64,000 nucleotides of DNA from Tanytarsus gracilentus (taxonomy: Eukaryota > Arthropoda > Insecta > Diptera > Chironomidae): assembly GCA_038502055.1 (NCBI GenBank), contig JAXRKN010000044.1, forward strand, positions 8,130,501 to 8,194,500, read 5' to 3'. The notes beneath the pieces were generated by a model. It saw only the letters and a program-made list of their open reading frames with translations, searched no databases and was not told the origin of the DNA. Position numbers and translations under genes: made by a program. Below are positions 37,701 through 52,700 of this stretch, one piece after another (position 1 is the first letter of the stretch; each line of letters starts with the position of its first letter).

Positions 37701-40700
37701 CTGAATTATCGCCGTCTGCATTCTTGCATTTCATTAAAATGATTTTTAGGTGATGAAAGAAATCCCTCAAAATATTTTTCTACGTCAAACGTGAACTGTT
37801 TAATGTACCATGAGCACAAAGTGTATGTCGGACATTGCATGCATGATAAATTTCATTTTTATGCTGGACATGGGCTGTTAAGATAACGTAATGGAAAGTG
37901 TAAGCATTACATGTGAAAATTATGATGATGATAAGAAGGGCGAAGGCAGCAAAATTATTTTCTACCATGAAGCACTTGTGCCGTGCTCATAAATGTACAA
38001 TAAATTCTTGTACAACATTTTTTCCTTCTTCAGTCAACAATGAATTGCATTTTTGCCCTCCTCATGTGGAATGTGGGACAGAAATTGAATTTTTTTCCTT
38101 CAGGCTGCAATAACGTTGAGAAATTCTTCACTCAAAGCTCGAGACATGTGATTAAAGTCTGACTTTTATGAGAGATTAAAAAAATTAAAAAAAAATTCAG
38201 ATATAAAAATAATTTTTCTGATTTTTAAAAGTGTTTTGAGAGCTTTTGAAATTTTAAACACAAAAATTTATTTTTTGCTTGAAAATTTAATTTTTAGTTT
38301 AAATTTTAACCCTAACGTATTTTTACAATCTCAACGATTTTTCATGTCCTTATCTAGGAAATAAAAGTTTTCCATTAAAAAAATTAACATTCCTGGATTC
38401 TCATTTCCTTTCTCACAAAAAGCAAAATCTACTTTTTGCATTATAATGAAATTCCGCTGATAAATTGTTTTTCATTTCCGATGCCCTACATGCTTCACAT
38501 CCACCACCGTCTTCTCTCTCTATTTTCATCATGCGCGCTTTTCATGTTTTCCGTTCATTAGAGGCGAGGAAAAAATTTCAATTTGCAATTTTCATTTCTA
38601 GTTTGCGATAGGAAAAATCATTTTCTCATTGATTTATTACATCCCGCATGTGTGTGTGTGTGTGTTTGCAAACACACTCACTTTATGGCGCAATTGTGAG
38701 CTCTGATTTATTTTTATTTTCAAAGTCGATTATAATTTTGTAAGCTTTATGTGAGTTAATCATGAAATTGCTGTTAACGAGACTCATGCTCGCGGTCTGC
38801 GCCATAAAAATTTCGCCTGATTACTTAACGAGGCGAACTTTTATGCGAATACAACAGAAAAATTATTATGTAATCAATTTAATGATTATTGCGTGATAGT
38901 CGAGAAGAAATAAAGTCAGGGTGACTTGTTATTTAATTATTGTGGCGAGAGTTGAGAAATTTGCTGCTAAAAAGGTTAAAATAATTTTAAAAATAATTGA
39001 ATAATTTCTCTCGAGGATTTCTCAGCTGCAAAAAAAATAATTAATCACCGTTGATAATATTCAATATATAAAGCAGCATGGCATGTATGTTCGCCACTAA
39101 TTCCTGCTGATTAAGCATTTTTCCTCCATTCACACTAGACTCCTTTTGTTTTCCTGCTTCAGCAAAAAAAAATCCCATCCACACCATTCACAAGATAATA
39201 GAATGCGAAAATGAAATGCCATTCTTGCCGTCACTTCGTAAGCTCTCTTCCGCTCATTTTGAAAGTTGGTGAGGAGAGTGAGGGATTTATTGAGAACGCT
39301 TGTATGTGTGTACGAATGCATGGCATTACCAAAGGCTTTAGACTTAGAACAGCAGTAGAAGCACCACGGGGGAGAAAGATATGAGATTTCCATTCATATT
39401 CTCATTCGATAAATTATTCAATAAACCACAGATAGATCTAGAAACGATGCCGGCGAGGGATGGGAACTTAATTATTTTTTTTGTACATGAACTTTGGATT
39501 TTGAAATTTTTCACCTTATAAATTAAAAAAATACGTTATGAAATTTCACATGAAAACTAAGTTAACTTCATAACGTAATTTTTAAATTTAAAAAAGGTAC
39601 CAAAAACTAATCGAAAATAATAAAATTAAGTTCACCTTCCTTGGTTATAACTCCATTTCCACATTGAGATAGTTCTCATGCTAGATTTTCATTATTCATT
39701 CAATACTCGCTTACTGAACAAGATTCTGATATTGATTTTAGCAGCAAATAATCAAGCAATGATTCTCATCCTTTTCTATGTTTTATCCTCTCAATAATGT
39801 GCTCCCATTCTCGCATATCATGCCGACAAACAAAAGCGATAATTATTGATTTCAAGTATCACATTTGCCTTGATGGAATCATTAATTGCCAACGCTTTTT
39901 CGGTTTGTGTCTGTGTGCTTAGGCGGGTTTTGTGTGCTCTAATAAATATTTACAGAAGAGATAAGGAAAAAGGTTTTAATGAAAATGTTTCTTTGTTTTG
40001 AGCTTGTGAATTTATCTCACGTTTGAGGTTAGATAAAAGTTTTTAAATTATTTGAAAGGGATGGTGGATAATTAAATGGATCTCTTGAAAATAAACTTAA
40101 ATTTATGCTTTAACTTTAAGCCTTAATATTTAATTTTTCAACAATTTTTCATCCCTTGGTGATAAATTCCAAAAACACTCTAAGACATCCCGAGGAAATT
40201 CATTTTTCCTCTCATCCTCGTCTTTCGACCATAAATTACACATCGGACATGCTCGCTTATCGATTTTGCTCTCATGTTTCTCTCTCTCTCCGTCATGCAT
40301 GTCCTGGAGTATGTTGTTGTTCCTAATTTTCCTTAATTAATTGGATCTTTCTCTATGTTCACCGCTCCATCGTGCCTACGTGCTTGCTTCGCCTTCACAT
40401 GTTTAATTTCTGTAAGACTCGCATAGCTAAATCTCGGTGAGGTGGAGGGGAAGAAAGTATTAAATTAATGAAAGAATCGTGCGAGGGAATAAAAAGAGAA
40501 TTTTTCGGCAACTTAATCCCCCGGAAACGCATACACATCGTAAAGCCTATTCTTCTCTTCAACATTATCAATTTATTGATTTTTGGTCCTTTTTTTCATC
40601 GACAACGAATTGCAAGCCAAAAGAGGAGAAAGAATCGCATTTATGTTCCAACAAATTGAGTCTTATCAGCCCATAACCATCGCTATTGAACTTCTTACAA

Positions 40701-43700
40701 CCTCTTTCTCTAATGACATTCTTCCTCCTCTTCTTCACAGCTCAGACGATGAAGAAAAGTTCAAAAATTATTACTGCTCCTTTTTTTATTGTTGTGTGTG
40801 CGCATCCATGGTGATAAAAAAGTTTTTACATTCAAAATAAAGAAAGATGTGGAAAAAAGGGTTGAAAACTTTTGGAAAATATCTAAAAATGTCAAATGTC
40901 AAATTTTTTTAACAGTTTTAAAAAATTATTGCAAAAATTTTACACGAAAAAAGTTTTCACTCCTTGAATTTTTCCCCAACGTCATTCGCTCGACTTCTTT
41001 ACTTTGTATGTATTAAAAAGCATATGTAACCAAATCTGTTTGCGTCTTTTATTCTTTTGAGAATAATTTCTCCCTCAACTCTTTATTTATGTGGTGAAGA
41101 TAGCAAAATTATATTGCCATAAAAACCAAAATTATCGCTTTAACATTTTTTGAGTAGAAAATTCTAAAATTGAATATCAACCTTTAAAGCTCAGACGTCA
41201 ATCATAAAATATTTTTTTGAATTCATTTGATGGAAGCATGAAACTAAATTACTTCCGCATTTTGTCAATCAAATAAAAAAGTTTGTGCATTTCAATTCAA
41301 AAAGCCGACAGAAAAGGTAAAAACTGCAGACGAGAATGAAAATCAATTTTTTTATGACTGAAGTGCACAAGGTTTTTCGATGTTTGACGGGAACGCATCT
41401 AAAATTCGTCCATTTATGTCGAAATCAATTTCCGACCTTAAACACATCACAAACATGCAATTTTGAGTAAAAGTTTGGATATAAATCAAAATGGAAAATT
41501 TCATTGCAATGTCGAGACGTTATGAAAGAAAAGACGTAATTAAAAATTCCTTTAGCGTAGCGTCTAATGCCATTTTTACCTTCTCTTCCTCATGACTTCG
41601 CTTTCGCATTCACAAGAGCCATAAAAAGGAGCATCGTAAAAGCACCTGAAGCTTACATCTTAATGGGAAAAGTTGTTCATGAGATAAAAATCATAAGTTA
41701 AAAATTCTTGTGTTGTTATCGGAGAGGAGTGGACACTTTTTAATAATTTTGATGTGATTTAAAATTTTAATCTTGAGATTTAAATTTTAATCTGATGATT
41801 TACAGTCAAAAAGTTTAAATCGCTTTTAACATTCAAAAGTTACTACTTTAATCTAACAAACATAAAATTAATCCATCCTTAAAACTAATCTCAAGTTTCC
41901 GATCCCCTTAATTCCATGCTGATGTTATTTCTCGCTAACAATACTCCGAAAGATGGTCTCAAGAGTGGATTCATTCATTCGACTTTTATTACGGCACGTA
42001 ATATGGCAGACGTTAAAGCTTAATGGTTCACGGGAGATACTATGCAGACGTTCTGTTGTTCCTCAAGCAAATCATTAAGAATTATTATGAAGTTGTTTTC
42101 CGCCATGAGCGCGCACTCAACATCTCGACGAAGTAAGAAAAATCTTTTCTTCTTTCCTCAAGTTACATCACAATTGCATCGTAATGTAATTTTAAAATAA
42201 AAATTGCAAGAGAGGAAAAGCGAAAAACAGCAATGTAGTTGCTGTTCACATTAAAAATGCATTAAACTTTTTCGCAAAACAAGTCATTACAATGCAAATT
42301 GTGGAAGTGATAAGCGTGGGAGAGAAAAAGTGGAAACAAACTAAGTTTTCGTACATAATGAATGGTAATGAACTCAAGATGATTGTTTTTATTATGGCGA
42401 CAGAAAGGCTGGGTTTTGTGTCAATCTGAATGTTAAAAAAATGTTTTATAAATTTGAGAACAAAAAATTGAACTCCATTTAAATTTATTTAAGTTTTCAT
42501 CAACCTCCAACTCTCTTTTGTTGCTAAATGATATCTTTTTAGAAAACAATTTTGAATATTAAGCTTTTAACCTTCCCACCAAAAAATACCTTCGCGTTTT
42601 GTTTCTCTCGCAACGAAAATCAATTAAAATAACTAATTTATTTCTCTGCTAAAAAATCACGATCTAAATTACTTATATTTCTCTAATTAAATACCGCGCT
42701 ATCAAACAGCGAAAATGAAATTTATTTTCCGACATTTGGAAATTTCTCCTCCAGCAACCGTGATTTCTAACTCATTAAATATTTAAATGCTTTTTGCATA
42801 TTTTTCATATTAATGACTCTTCGCTTTTTACTTTTTAACAGAAATTTAACCAACCACCGAACTTCCCCAACATAATAATACCATTTAGAGTTGATGTTTG
42901 GCTTTTTAAAATTCCACTGGCGTAATTTTAAACAGATGCCTCTACCTGTGCTGTGAGGGCTCATAAAAACCGCTCCCCTAAATTTATTTGGAAATTGTTC
43001 ACAAAAATAGCAACTAAGCTACGATTGAACCATTAAACATGCTCGTTGAGGGTTGGGACACTTAAAAATATTGAGATATTTTACTTTTAATTTAAAGATA
43101 AATTAAATGCAGAAAACAAATTTTTAAAATTGATGAAATTTGTCAACTTTAGGTTACTTTCATCTCTATGTAAAATTCACCTTAGATTTAAATTTTAAAC
43201 AAGTGTTCACCCCTCAATCGTCTTTCGCAACAACAATTTATTTGCTTTAATTATTTTATGATTTTAATTTTCGTTGAATGTCTGTTTGTTATTATTACAG
43301 TATGTATCGCTATGCCATAAATACTCAAGAATGGATGGAGGTATTTTATTACAATAACAAAATTACTAGAGCATTTCAACAATGCCTCCCTCAAATATTA
43401 CACACTCATTTCATTCCATCGCCCTCCCTCCCTATTTAAAGTCGAAAAATTATCGTTTTGTGTTTGCTTCCTTTGCATATAATTTCCCTCGATATTTGCA
43501 TCACAAAAGAGAAAGAGACACACACCATGACATCCCTTAGATTCCTTTTATAAACTCTCTGAACACTGAAAAACATCAACGTCGACTGGGGAGCTCTTAA
43601 TGCTTCTAAATTCTTCTTTTCTTCTTCAACCTCCAACCTTTTAAAATTCTCATTCATGAAATGCTGCTTTTATGGGTATGAAATATTTCATTCTCGCCTC

Positions 43701-46700
43701 TCATGCTTGCAAAAGAATTTTTGTGCACCATCATTATCCATGTTGATTTACAATTTTCACGGCAACAGCTCTCAGGCACATCTGTGCTTTTGTTCTAAAA
43801 TGCTTTTTTTACTTCCGCCATGGTGCTCTTCTATCTTTTATGTTTATACATGGAGAATGTTGAGTGAGTGCCAAGGGATGAAAATATTAAAATCTTTAAA
43901 AATTTAAGAAAATATTATTTTTAAGTTTTTTTAAATTTTGATTCATTTATTTTAAGAAACCGTATATTTTGAATTTTTAACTGCCGTTAAAGATTGAATT
44001 GTAAATTTAATTTTCACTAAAAATATTTTTACTAACAAACCCTCAACAAAATTATTAAAGGTAAAACTGCTGAAACTCATAAATTCATCCTTAATCGTCC
44101 CTTGAATCCTCGATCGTGTGGGAGTTTAAACATTTGCCTCTGTTATCATAATAAACACGATGGAAACTTTTTTTTCTGCAACTCGTCTCTCGCTTAGTTT
44201 TTTGTTGTGTCAGCTCTTACCTCATGAAAACTTCATACGAACGGCAGATGTGTGAATGCTGTTGAGGATAAAAAGTGACGCGAAAAAAATTCTCCGGGAT
44301 GAACGAGACCGCGCACATTTTACGGTGAAAAACTAATTAGCGTCAAATATGTTGCAAAGAGGGAAAATTTAATTTAGAAATTGTGCTGAGCGAAAACATT
44401 TATTATGCCGTGATGGTTGTTGTTGCTGTTTTATTTTACCAGACCACTGAACAAGCTTGAAAGTGTCCTCTGGTCTGTTATTTGATTTCGTGGACATTTC
44501 AGTTAGTTTCGAAATTTAATTAAAAATTGTTTTTCTCCCATTCACAGCCTTCCAAACACCTCGAATCGTTGAGCATCCAGTCGACACAATCGTACCGCGT
44601 AATGATCCAGTAACACTTTATTGTAAAGCCGAGGGAATTCCCAATCCAAGTATTTTGTGGTATAAAGATGGAGTGGTGCTCAAAACCTCCCAACATCGCA
44701 ACATTTTGCCAATGGGGAGTCTATTTTTTCTAAAGGTAAAGTTGGATAAAAATCAAGGGGTGGAAAGTGATTGAGGGATTTTTAAAAAATATTTTATATA
44801 TGAAAATTCAATATTTAAAAAAATTGAAAATATCCAGAGTGTCACCTCCTTTGATAGAAATTTTCCTCTAAATCCTTCTAAATTTCCTTCTCTCACTACA
44901 ATCGAAGTAAATGTCGACGCGGAGATTTCCATACTAAAGAGGCAGCTTAAACTTTCCTCATTTCTCTTTTCCCCCTAGTTCGAATATAATTTTTTTATAT
45001 TCCATCTCAACAACTTCAAACTGAAATCCATCCTGTTTGAGTAAGAAAATTTATTCCGGTGCAGAAAAAAATGAAATTTTCATAACAAGTCCTTTGAGAG
45101 GGATAAAAAATTTGCTGGCAAAACAAGAGGAGAGAAATTTGATTTGATACTGCTGAGCTTTTCCTCCTTTAATCTTGTTTCACTCGCTCTCAACCCCTAC
45201 CGTGTACCTCCACTGAGAGTGAGCTCTGGACTGTGATTTCAACTTTTGCAAATTAATTTAATCGGATTTTGTTACGAGAGGGATGAAGAGATGATGATTA
45301 AATAAATTCATAATTCATATCATGTTCACATATTTTACAACGAACACAAGTGCGAGCACTTTAATGATTATTGTCCGCAAATTTTGAATACGACATGTAA
45401 ATAATTCTAAATTGACCCCTTTTTATTAAACAAATTCTAATGGCAAAGATAATTTTTCATACAGACAAAATTCCAAACGATGAAAAATTAAATATTTATG
45501 CATGAATTCCAGTAACGAACTTAATTTCCCTTTTTATGGTACAGCAAAAAATTGATTTATTCTTCATCACCCTTCTTTTCGGTGTCTTTCCGTAAATTTT
45601 TTACAGAGAAAAATTTCTAGAGGAAAATTATGCAAAAATGATAATTTCCTTAACTCCAGGCTTTTCTTTTGTGTGGAGGATGGAGAAGAAGAAAAAAATA
45701 CCGGGAGACATTCTTGAGTTGTGTTGTGGAAATTATATAAAAAGTAAATAAAATTTAAGACAAACTTTAACGGTTTTAAAACAAGTTTTGAATATTTATT
45801 TTAACGAATTTTTAAAAATTAAATTAAATGAATTTTCAAATTTAAATTTAACGCTTTTTGATTTAAATTTAAATTTTGCTTAATTTTTAACGATAAACAT
45901 CAAAAAGTCAGTTTTTAAAAACCACCCGACATAACCTTCAAACACACCCCTAGTAAAAATCGATTCATCGTTTAAAAATTCCATCACGTTGTTCCTCACT
46001 TCCTCTCTCCTTTCAACATGGGATTTAAAATGTTTTTTTTTGTAAATAAAACAAAATTAATTTTCACCACTCGAAAAAAAAAGTAAAACACACTCAACGC
46101 CTTTCATGTTCTGCTTCTATTTAATCAAACCTCCCGCATGTTCAGCAAAAAAACAACTGAGGAAAAACTAATTAAAAATGTACACCTTAAATCTTTCGAG
46201 CTCGCTCTTGTTCCACCCCTCATATACCAAATTACAACAACATGCGAACTGTATCATTACATTTTTTATGCTCTCAGTATCTCAAAGCGGTAATCGGATT
46301 GCCTGATCATAATCAGGAGAAGCTGCATTTAAATTAAATAAACTCTCACTTTGCAGCACAGGATATTGAATTTTCCGTGCACGGCTGGATGTTAAAAGTT
46401 GAATTTTCTCTCACTCACTTTTTCACATTTCAAAAATTTAAAATTCATTTAATTTTTAAAACTTTTTCTCGTTATTTTCATTCTGTAAAAAAAGGCTGTT
46501 AAAAATGATGGCGGTACTTACTGGTGTGAGGCGAAGAACGAATTGGGAACGATACGAAGCCGAAATGCAACGCTGCAAGTAGCATGTGAGTTAACTATTA
46601 ACATTTAAATCTAGATGATTTAGAAAGAAAATTCGATGAATCCAAAATTTTTATTTTTAAAGTTTTTTAAAATTTAAATATTTTCTGTAATTTCACATTT

Positions 46701-49700
46701 TTTTGCAAGTTTTCTTGAAATTCTTAAAAAAGATATTAAAAAATTAAAGAGGAAAATTTTGAAAAAGTTTTTTTATTAAAACTTTAAAAGCATCAAAAAA
46801 ATTGTGGATTTATCTAATTTTCATTCTAAACGACCAACAGTAGTCAACTACCTGTGTAGTTATGGCTCCATGTTGAATACACAAGTGGGTTAAATTGTCC
46901 ATTGCAAAATGCTCCAACTGCATTTGAGGACATAAAAAATCCTTTTTAGATGACAAAAGCTTGAATTCCAAATGTTCAAGAGCTTTTCATTTGAATAATT
47001 TTTCCATTTCCATTCCGTACTTGAGTTTCCTTTTTATTCTCGACACGCCATTTCTAAAAAATGCTTTTAGTCGGAAATTCCTCCTTTTGTTTTAATTCAC
47101 GACGAAAATATAAAAAAATATTTTCAATTCACCGCCGTCGATAAATTTTCTCCGATAAAATTGGTTTCATTGAAAATTTATGAGTTTTCCCTCTTAGATG
47201 CGAAAATTTTCAGCAATTATTTCACAATTTTTCATGTGAATGAACTTCAAGGGAAATTTTTCTTCCATTAAAAGAGCACGTTTTCGTTATAAGATATGAT
47301 AATGCACGAAACAATGCTGTGAAGACACTAAGAAAAGTTTTTCGATGTCTGGAAATTTTCATTTTTCACCTCTTGTTGCCGAAAAAAAAAATTGCGAAGG
47401 CGTGGATGAAAAATTATGAGATTTTCAAATTAAACACGTTTCAATAAAGAATTTATTGACTTACGTTTTTGTAGCAAATTCTTAATTAAAATCATTAACG
47501 TGAGCGTTCGGGAGGTGCAATTTATTTTTAATTTCGATCCTCATTAAATTTTATTGGGGTCATTCCCTGAAGCTTAATTATAAGGCAGGGACGAGAAGAC
47601 TTTTCTGAGCACGTGTCAAAGATTAAAATTGTGAAAAATAAATATATTCGAGATTTTCTTTAAATTTTTATATAAAATAATTTTACAACCTCAACGTAAA
47701 CATTTTACGGCACATGCCATCAATTTCAACCTTGTTTAATTCTCCACATTTAACCAATTTTTTAATTTCCCTCCGTAAAAACATAAAATGAAGCACAAAT
47801 TAAGTACCAAAGAAATAAATTTTCCTTCGTTTTTGTTTTTAAGCTTAACAAAGTAATAAAAAAATATAAAAATCCCAATTTTTATTATTTTTACACTCTT
47901 TTCCTCATGAAATCAACAATGGAAGTTCTTCCTATGCCACCATTATGGTATGATAATGGTTTTAATACATTTGTATGTGTGTGAGCATTTTATTTGGGTT
48001 TTATAGTCACTTTTTTTTGGAGGATTGTAGGAAATAAAATTTATGCAAATTATACATGCTCATTTCCGAGGCAATAAAACGGCATACATTGAGTCGCTTT
48101 TATGATCTCTCTCTTTTTTGAGTCTTTTATGAATGCGGTTTGAGGACAAAAGTTTCATTTGTATCCTTTTTTATCAAATTCAAGGGTTGAAAAATTTATT
48201 TCAAAATTTAATTTTAACAATTTTTATATTTTTGAATTTTTAAAAATTATTAGGTCGTTAAAATTAAAAAAATATCAAAAAAGTTTTCGTTCCTTGTAAT
48301 TTTTTTTAATTTCCCACCAGAAATCGAGTTAAGTTCGTAAATGTTTGTTTTAGGTATGAGTTTTTTTATGCTCACGTACACCGAAGTTATAATTGAAGTC
48401 TCAATGTGAACATAAAAACTGAGAGCAACTTCGCATCTAGCACGATGTAATAAACCCTGCATAATTTTTGCTAATCCGCTTTTCAGAAAACGTTTTTCAA
48501 GAGGAGAAAAAACTTTCTTCGCATGGACTCTCGATAAAGTCGACATAAAAACGAGGAAAATGAAAAGAGAAAAATCTCATTAAAAATATGAAATGTTATA
48601 ACCTTTAAAGAGGATTTTCGTTGCTAAGTACCTTAATGACGGCATCTCTTGCTCCTTTTCTTCATCTTTTATTCACATCAATTTTCCTCCTCACTCACTT
48701 ATCATATTTCAATCTTTTCGACGAGAAAAGACTCTTTCAAATGGAAAATAATTTATTCACTAATTAAATCATCATCATGGTGAACAACAAGAGAGCTTAT
48801 TAAAATGTCAATTACTCGTTTCAGTTATTCGTGATGATTTTCGACTCGAACCACAAAATACGAGAATTGCTCAAGGTGAAACTGTGGTGCTGGAGTGCGG
48901 ACCGCCGGTAAGAGGAGATGAAAAATTTTCCATCTAGTTAATTAAAGATAAAATTTTGAAATTTTTAAACATTTTTCTTAATATTTTAAATTCAACCCCA
49001 CTAAAAATCACTAAAATTGGCATTTCAACCTCCAACAGCGCGCCTACCCCGAGCCAATTGTGTGGTGGAAGAAGAATGGTCAGAAAATTGACATGGATTC
49101 ATCAAAAAGGTAAGTTAATTAATTATCGGTCGTCAATCAAGAGGAAAAACTTTTAAAAGTAAAAGGGAGAAAAATTGCCAACAATTTCCTCGCCCATCAT
49201 CATCGACCTCATCGACCTCATACCAATTTATGTGTTTATTTAGGATCCGAATGGTTGATGGAGCCAATTTAGCGATACAAGATGTTCGTCAGTCGGATGA
49301 AGGAGGATTTTCCTGTGTGGCCAAAAATGCTGCCGGCATTCGTGAAACATTCACAGCATTCCTCAAAATTAATGGTAATGGTCCTAAGTAAAGTGCCAAT
49401 TTACAAAAACTAATCACTTGTGTAATCTCCACAGTTAAGCCATTTTTAATTCGAGGACCAAACAATCAGAGCGTTGTTGAGGGTTCGAGTGCAACATTTG
49501 CATGTCGCGTTGGTGGCGACCCAACGCCGGATGTGCTGTGGTTAAGATCTGCGCTTGGCGGGCATATGCCATTAGATCGTGTTGAAATTCTCGAGGACAG
49601 AAGTTTAAAACTCAAAAACATCACAATTGAGGACGAGGGAGAGTATTCGTGTGAGGTCGAAAATGCAGTCGGTACGATAACGGCTACAGGAATATTAAAT

Positions 49701-52700
49701 GTCTTCTCTAAGCCGAAACTCATTATTCGACCATCACCAAAGGTCGTCGAAGCACCAATGGAAGTGTCTTTTGAATGTAAAGCGGCAGGTCAACCGCCAC
49801 CTTTACTATTCTGGTCAATCGAGGGCAATCGAACTTTAATTTTTCCTTCAAGTCACTTTGATCGCTTTGAGACGACAATAACGCCCGAAAGTTCATCAAT
49901 TCTCACGCTTCCAACGACAACGAAAAGTGACAATGGAGTTGTCATCGTATGTAATGCGGTTAATGCAGTCGGATCAGTGAGTGTTCGTACCCGATTGACT
50001 ATATCATCGCAAGAAGATAAACCACCGCCGGTGATACTTCTCGGTCCCGTAAATCAAACACTTCCAGTTAAGTCCGTTGCCAATCTCGTATGCAGAGCTT
50101 CCGGTGTGCCAACGCCAGTCATTTCATGGTATCTGGATGGAAATCCAGTCGCAATTTCCGAGCGTATTAACGTGACTGAAAGTGGAACACTCATCATAGC
50201 CGATCTCGACAAGAGTGTCGATCAAGGCTTATATACGTGTGTAGCATCGAGCCGTAGCGGTAAATCGACATGGAGTGGCTATTTAAAGTTAGATTATCCA
50301 ACAAATCCAAACATCAAATTCTATCGAGCACCCGAATCGCCCGCATTTCCAAGTGCACCCGGTAAGCCTGAAGTGACAAAAATTACAGACACTTCAGTTA
50401 CAATATCATGGCTGCCGAGTGTCAAATATGGTGCATCTGAATTTATCGGATATACCGTCGAAGTCTTTCCAAATGACAACACAAAAGGATGGATTACAAT
50501 TGCACAACGAATTGAGAGTCCCACATTCACACATGAGAATCTCTTGAAGGACTTGACATACATCTACATTGTAAGAGCTGAAAACTCCTTCGGACTCGGT
50601 CTTCCCTCTCCAATGTCCGAAACAATTTCTGTCGGCCAAGACTATAACGTTATTGACGACATTAGTCTAAGTGAAGCGCAAGCAATTCTGTCAACTGGAA
50701 AAGTGGTCAACTTGTTAGAAGCAAATGCAACAGATTCCACAAGTGTTCGTCTCGTGTGGGAAGTAAGTCATAAAAATGGAAACCATAAAAAAATTTCAAC
50801 GGAATTTGCAATAAAATTTTTCTCTTTTTCTCCCACACAGATTGTAAATGGGCAGTATGTTGAAGGCTTCTACATTTACTCCATAAAGGCGAGCTCAAAT
50901 GGTGCTTATAAAATGTTAACAGCACTGAATGGTGCAGGCGGTGCATCAGCTTGCACTATTACTCAATTAGAGCGCAACACCGTCTACGATTTCTTCCTCA
51001 TACCCTTCTATAAGAGCATCGAAGGAAAGCCATCGAATTTGATACAGACTGTAACACTTGAAGATGGTAAATTAAGTGACTTTAAGTGGTTTCTCACTTA
51101 TTAAATTTCCCTTCCATCTAAAAAACAGTTCCGAGTGGAGCACCATCGAACATGGAAGCTCAACTGCTCAACACGACTGCTGTCTACTTAAAATGGCTTC
51201 CACCATCGAGTGAATCTCTTAATGGTGTTTTGAAGAACTATCATGTCATCATCAGAGGCTACGATGCGAACAACGAGTCACGTGTATTGACCAACATGAC
51301 AGTCGACGGCAACTCGCCAAAACTAATGTTGACAAATTTAACAGCTGGCGTGACATACAGTGTGAGTGTAGCGGCGTCTACGAGAATTGGCTACGGGCCA
51401 TACAGTTTGCCGTCAATTTTACGACTCGATCCCAGTACAAATAAATTGGAAAACGCATATGTCCGGTAAGATGTGAATGGAAAAATGAGTGAGCGTGTTT
51501 CGACAATAATTTTCTTTTTTTTTGCTGTCATTGTTCAGGTATCCAATAAGTCGAGACTATTCAGACGATATTATCACGCAGACCTGGTTCATTATACTGC
51601 TCGGCTCAATTATAGCGATTATTGTTTTCCTGTTTGGCGCAACCATTTTGTTCAGGAAAATTCAATACATTAAACATAATTCACTAACTAGCGTACACGG
51701 TAAGCTTTTGATAACTTGAATTTTTCTCAAACTGAATATGATTGAGCGGATAAATATGCTGCTGATGGATAATTAAGTTATGAACTTTAATTAAGGTCAT
51801 AAATTTGAATAAATTGCTGAATGATAAAGATTGATTGGAGTCGATGAAAAAGAATGTGAAGATTAATTATTTATGGTGAATTTTATAGACGACTAGCTGA
51901 AGAATATTCATATTAACTCAAATTTTAAAATCAAACAATTTTTTATTAGCTAGCACGAATTTTTAAACATCCAGGAAATAAATTTTTAATTTGTTTACAG
52001 TGAAACTTCAACATCCAGGAAAATATTTTAAAGTGAAATCTTTAAGTTAAAATTTCTGAAGAGGATAATGAACTCTATTTAAAGCTCATCCCATTAAATT
52101 AGGATTTAACCTAATTTTATTCTCCAACCTGAAGTGCAAAAAGTCACGTTTTCAGCTTAAGATCGTAAAAGTGTTGAGAATCACACTATAAAAGTCAGTA
52201 GCATACTGGCAATCGTAAACTATTGTTCTTTATATCCTATCTCAAGTGCTTTTTATGTCAAGCTCCAACAATTGCGATTGTCCTTGTTGTGCTGTCTTGA
52301 TGTGTTTATGACTTTTTTTTCTATACTTTTGCTATTGTTTTATTTTCGGAATTGTAGTTTTTTTCCCAGGGCTGAGAACATCAATATATTGAGGGCTTTG
52401 GCGGGCCTTCAGGGGCCTTGGCGGGCCTTCAAGGGCCTTCACGGGCCTTCACGGGCCTTAGCGGGCCCTCACGGGCCTTAAAAACAGAAAAAATATTTGT
52501 TTTTTACAAAAAATATTCAAGTAAATTTTTTTTGATGTGCCTTTCATCCTCTAAACTTTAATTTTCTTTGATTTTTGACGGGCCTTGACGGGCCATCACG
52601 GGCCATCAAGGGCCTTGACGGGCCTTCATGGGCCTTTGTGGGCCTTTGTGGGCCTTTGTGGGCCTTTGTGGGCCTTGGCGGGCCCTGACGGGCCTTTACG

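Larger units (their letters stand above)
33316..44547. other. remainder of roundabout intron 1
   Basis: No supported exon on either strand; the short frames here are low-complexity. It may contain enhancers of roundabout, but none can be identified by eye. A (TG)8 microsatellite (38649-38664) and a MITE-like hairpin (39462-39636) are the only distinct features noted. Confidence 0.5.

Noticed and set aside
48250..48546. 98-codon minus-strand frame in roundabout intron 3
   Set aside because: Slightly better composition than most, but no family resemblance, promoter or partner exon, and it sits in an intron.
49466..49723. Minus-strand frames under roundabout exon 7 (also 50321-50946)
   Set aside because: Antisense shadows of the strongly coding plus-strand exon.
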